This document shows positions 5,296 through 5,303 of a stretch of 5,303 bases of DNA, piece by piece. How positions within the stretch are numbered: the stretch's first letter is position 1; each line of letters starts with the position of its first letter. The notes below the pieces were generated by a model. The model was not told the origin of the DNA. It searched no databases and saw only the letters and a program-made list of their open reading frames with translations. Source of the stretch: Lysobacter_C sp966210725 (GTDB taxonomy: Bacteria > Pseudomonadota > Gammaproteobacteria > Xanthomonadales > Xanthomonadaceae); assembly GCA_966210725.1 (NCBI GenBank), contig CBIHLN010000126.1, positions 1 to 5,303 on the forward strand. The letters run 5' to 3'. Both the position numbers and the translations under genes were made by a program.

Positions 5296-5303
5296 GCGAA
5301 TCC

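Overview
The window is GC-rich, densely coding bacterial DNA. The base composition, the hybrid kinase type and the many GTAG-headed hairpin repeats (GTAGGAGC + GC-rich stem) suggest a gammaproteobacterium of the Xanthomonadaceae/Lysobacteraceae (Lysobacter, Luteimonas or Stenotrophomonas-like). This is inference: similar repeats occur in Pseudomonas, and no marker gene here settles the genus.

Left part (1-2254, + strand): a two-gene signalling operon. The first gene is cut by the left edge. It encodes a hybrid histidine kinase with the order receiver - coiled coil - HisKA - HATPase - receiver. Its stop overlaps the start of the second gene (ATGA). The second gene is a 223-residue histidine-kinase-like protein with an intact phospho-acceptor His box but a badly eroded ATP-binding domain. 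That combination suggests a phosphotransfer or regulatory partner of the hybrid kinase rather than an active kinase.

Middle (2255-3536): a repeat-bearing gap, then a + strand Rieske non-haem iron oxygenase alpha subunit with complete 2Fe-2S and mononuclear-iron motifs. It resembles the choline monooxygenase / quaternary-ammonium oxygenase branch. No reductase or ferredoxin partner is in the window. A -10-like box lies six bases before its ATG, which suggests a leaderless mRNA.

Right part (3537-5303): the Rieske gene converges on a - strand Bcr/CflA-type MFS drug efflux gene. Between the two stops lies a nested palindrome of four REP-like repeats. Upstream of the MFS gene is a possible 19-codon leader ORF whose stop overlaps the MFS start codon, followed outward by another pair of repeats at the right edge.

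The most consistent non-coding pattern is that two REP classes (TTCA loop and GTAA loop) occur as direct doublets, always class 1 then class 2, in four separate instances. The genes are of recognisable families, and I see no wholly new multi-gene system. The least ordinary items are the kinase-dead-looking partner protein, the REP doublets and the leader ORF.
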